From the NCBI GenBank assembly GCA_046565505.1, contig JBKHYJ010000131.1, positions 60,130 to 124,129 on the forward strand: DNA of 64,000 bases, in the 5' to 3' direction. The notes beneath the pieces are model-generated. The model saw only the letters and a list, made by a program, of their open reading frames with translations, was not told the origin of the DNA and did not search any database. This document shows, one piece after another, positions 63,025 to 64,000 of the stretch. Source of the DNA: JBKHYJ01 sp046565505 (lineage in GTDB: Bacteria; Acidobacteriota; Blastocatellia; UBA7656). The position numbers and the translations under genes are program-made. The stretch's first letter is position 1. Every line of letters starts with the position of its first letter.

Positions 63025-64000
63025 ATGAGTAAAAACAATTTCGCTTCGTTCCTCATTAATAGAAGGGCATTCTTGAGGATTACCTGTATGGTCGTAATCG
63101 CCCTTGCGGTCATGGGATTGCTCTCCATCGCATTAAAAGGTAAATCCGTTTCTGCTCAAGCACCCCCGACCGGCTTCATTGAGGTGTGCAAAGACGCAGA
63201 GCCCGGGAGTGTAGGGGTGACCGGCGAATTCACTTTCACGATCACCGGACCGGGAGGCTTTACCACGACGCGCTCCGTCCAGGTCGGCGCCTGTACGCCG
63301 ATAATAGAAGTGCCGGCCGGCACCATCACCGTCACCGAGGCCGCTAGGGCGGGCTTTGAAGTGAGCGGGGTGACGGCGGCATCCGGGGGAGGGGAGAATC
63401 GCCTAGTCAGCAGCAACCCCGCGACGCGGACGGCCACCGTGACGGTAGTCGCCGGCGGCCCGGCCACGGAGACCTTCGTGCGCTTCCGCAACCGCCCGGT
63501 GCAGACGGGCTTCATTGAAGTATGCAAGGACGCCGGTCCGGGCGTGAGCGGCGAATTCACTTTCACGATCACCTCGGGCGCTTTTACCACGACTCGCTCC
63601 GTGCAGACCGGCGCCTGTACGCCGATAATAGAATTGCCCGCCGGCACGGTCACCGTAACGGAAGCCGCGAGGGCTGGCTTTGAAGTGTGTGGAGTCACGG
63701 CGGCGTCCGGGGGAGGGGAGAATCGCCTGGTCAGCAGCAACCCCGCGACGCGGACGGCCACCGTGACGGTAGTCGCCGGCGGCCCGGCCACGGAGACCTT
63801 CGTGCGCTTCTGCAACCGCCCGACGCCGCCTCCTAACGGCACGCTGAAAGTTTGTAAGATAGCGGGAGAGGGCGTTGCGATAGGCACGAATTTCAACTTC
63901 ACGATCACGGCGCCGGGCTTCCCGAACCAGACGGTGACGGTGCCGGCCGGCTCCTCGACCGACCCCGGCCAGTGCGTCATCGACGGCACTTACCCTGTCG
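63025..64000 (+). CDS. Exported multi-repeat Cna-B/SpaA-like protein (3'-truncated by window edge)
   Basis: Starts at ATG 63025 with AAGGAAAGGA upstream and stays open for 325 codons to the end of the window. The signal segment (MVVIALAVMGLLSIALKGKS) resembles that of the preceding gene. Two 108-residue repeats follow (about residues 48-155 and 156-263), each with Lys in FIEVCKDA, Glu in VTVTEAARAGFEV and Asn in FVRFRNRP or FVRFCNRP: the Lys/Glu/Asn arrangement of Cna-B/SpaA domains that form internal isopeptide bonds. Both repeats have Cys in VCKD and GACTP; the second has two more (FEVCGV, FCNRP). A third, different domain begins LKVCKIAGEGVAIGTNFNF. Likely a surface stalk or adhesin-like protein. 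Confidence 0.75.
   Translation, partial: MSKNNFASFLINRRAFLRITCMVVIALAVMGLLSIALKGKSVSAQAPPTGFIEVCKDAEPGSVGVTGEFTFTITGPGGFTTTRSVQVGACTPIIEVPAGTITVTEAARAGFEVSGVTAASGGGENRLVSSNPATRTATVTVVAGGPATETFVRFRNRPVQTGFIEVCKDAGPGVSGEFTFTITSGAFTTTRSVQTGACTPIIELPAGTVTVTEAARAGFEVCGVTAASGGGENRLVSSNPATRTATVTVVAGGPATETFVRFCNRPTPPPNGTLKVCKIAGEGVAIGTNFNFTITAPGFPNQTVTVPAGSSTDPGQCVIDGTYPV
63352..63452 (+). repeat. 101-bp DNA repeat, copy 2
   Basis: Same block in the first repeat of the multi-repeat gene; differs from copy 1 by a few bases (for example GGGGAGAAT for GGCGAGGAC). Beyond its end, similarity with copy 3 continues (CGGCGGCCCGGCCACGGAGA). Confidence 0.85.
63676..63776 (+). repeat. 101-bp DNA repeat, copy 3
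   Basis: Same block in the second repeat, exactly 324 bp (108 codons) after copy 2. It differs mainly where Cys replaces Ser (GTGTGTGGAGTC for GTGAGCGGGGTG). Confidence 0.85.

Noticed and set aside
62296..63989. Leftward frames across the Cna-B-like genes
   Set aside because: Antisense shadows of the repeats; the plus-strand frames have signal peptides, ribosome sites and domain signatures.

Overview
The window looks like part of a chromosome of a GC-rich acidobacterium, probably of the class Blastocatellia (Pyrinomonadaceae-like). This is an inference from gene content. It holds a VWFA-related exported protein, tandem FG-GAP/ASPIC-UnbV proteins, a very large TonB receptor with an N-terminal carboxypeptidase-regulatory-like domain, BlaI/M56 pairs, prolyl oligopeptidase, many secreted peptidases and glycosidases, and a standard tig-clpP-clpX-lon-engB block. 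No rRNA, phage, transposase or CRISPR array was seen. There is one tRNA.

Left part (1-14.3 kb): the end of an M14-type carboxypeptidase, an exported DsbA-like thioredoxin-fold protein, a bacterial homologue of the plant EXORDIUM/PHI-1 family, an M36 fungalysin-type peptidase, a GNAT acetyltransferase, an exported amidohydrolase and a VWA protein. Then comes a regulatory unit: a BlaI-type repressor with two visible operators on its own promoter, an M56 (BlaR1-like) membrane peptidase whose C-terminal sensor is replaced by HEAT repeats, and a separate exported HEAT protein carrying the same repeats and an Asp/Val-rich tail.

Core housekeeping part (14.3-38.4 kb): prolyl oligopeptidase, Rho, then engB, lon, clpX, clpP and tig transcribed leftwards, tRNA-Leu(UAG), nuoA-nuoB followed by a MidA/NDUFAF7-type methyltransferase, malQ, modB-modC, hpt, a PD-(D/E)XK-like protein, a SPOR-domain protein, rpsO and pnp. 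Between hpt and the nuclease-like gene lies a gene-free stretch with a strong rightward promoter and several hairpins, two of which share the same loop and have compensating stem changes. It is a candidate structured RNA.

Carbohydrate part (38.6-59.1 kb): a GH31 alpha-glucosidase downstream of two tandem ASPIC/UnbV proteins; a GH13-MFS-GH13 set for alpha-glucan/maltodextrin use; and a leftward TonB receptor-GH3-GH144-like set whose enzyme pair suggests use of beta-1,2-glucan. MalQ at 28-29 kb would serve the same alpha-glucan flux in the cytoplasm.

Right end (59.4-64 kb): an unusual exported protein joining a VirB9/secretin-N-like domain, a TonB C-terminal domain and TPRs; about 1.6 kb without a convincing gene; and two tandem exported proteins built of Cna-B/SpaA-like repeats, the second running off the end. 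The second keeps a Lys/Glu/Asn set that could form intramolecular isopeptide bonds; the first has lost the Lys.
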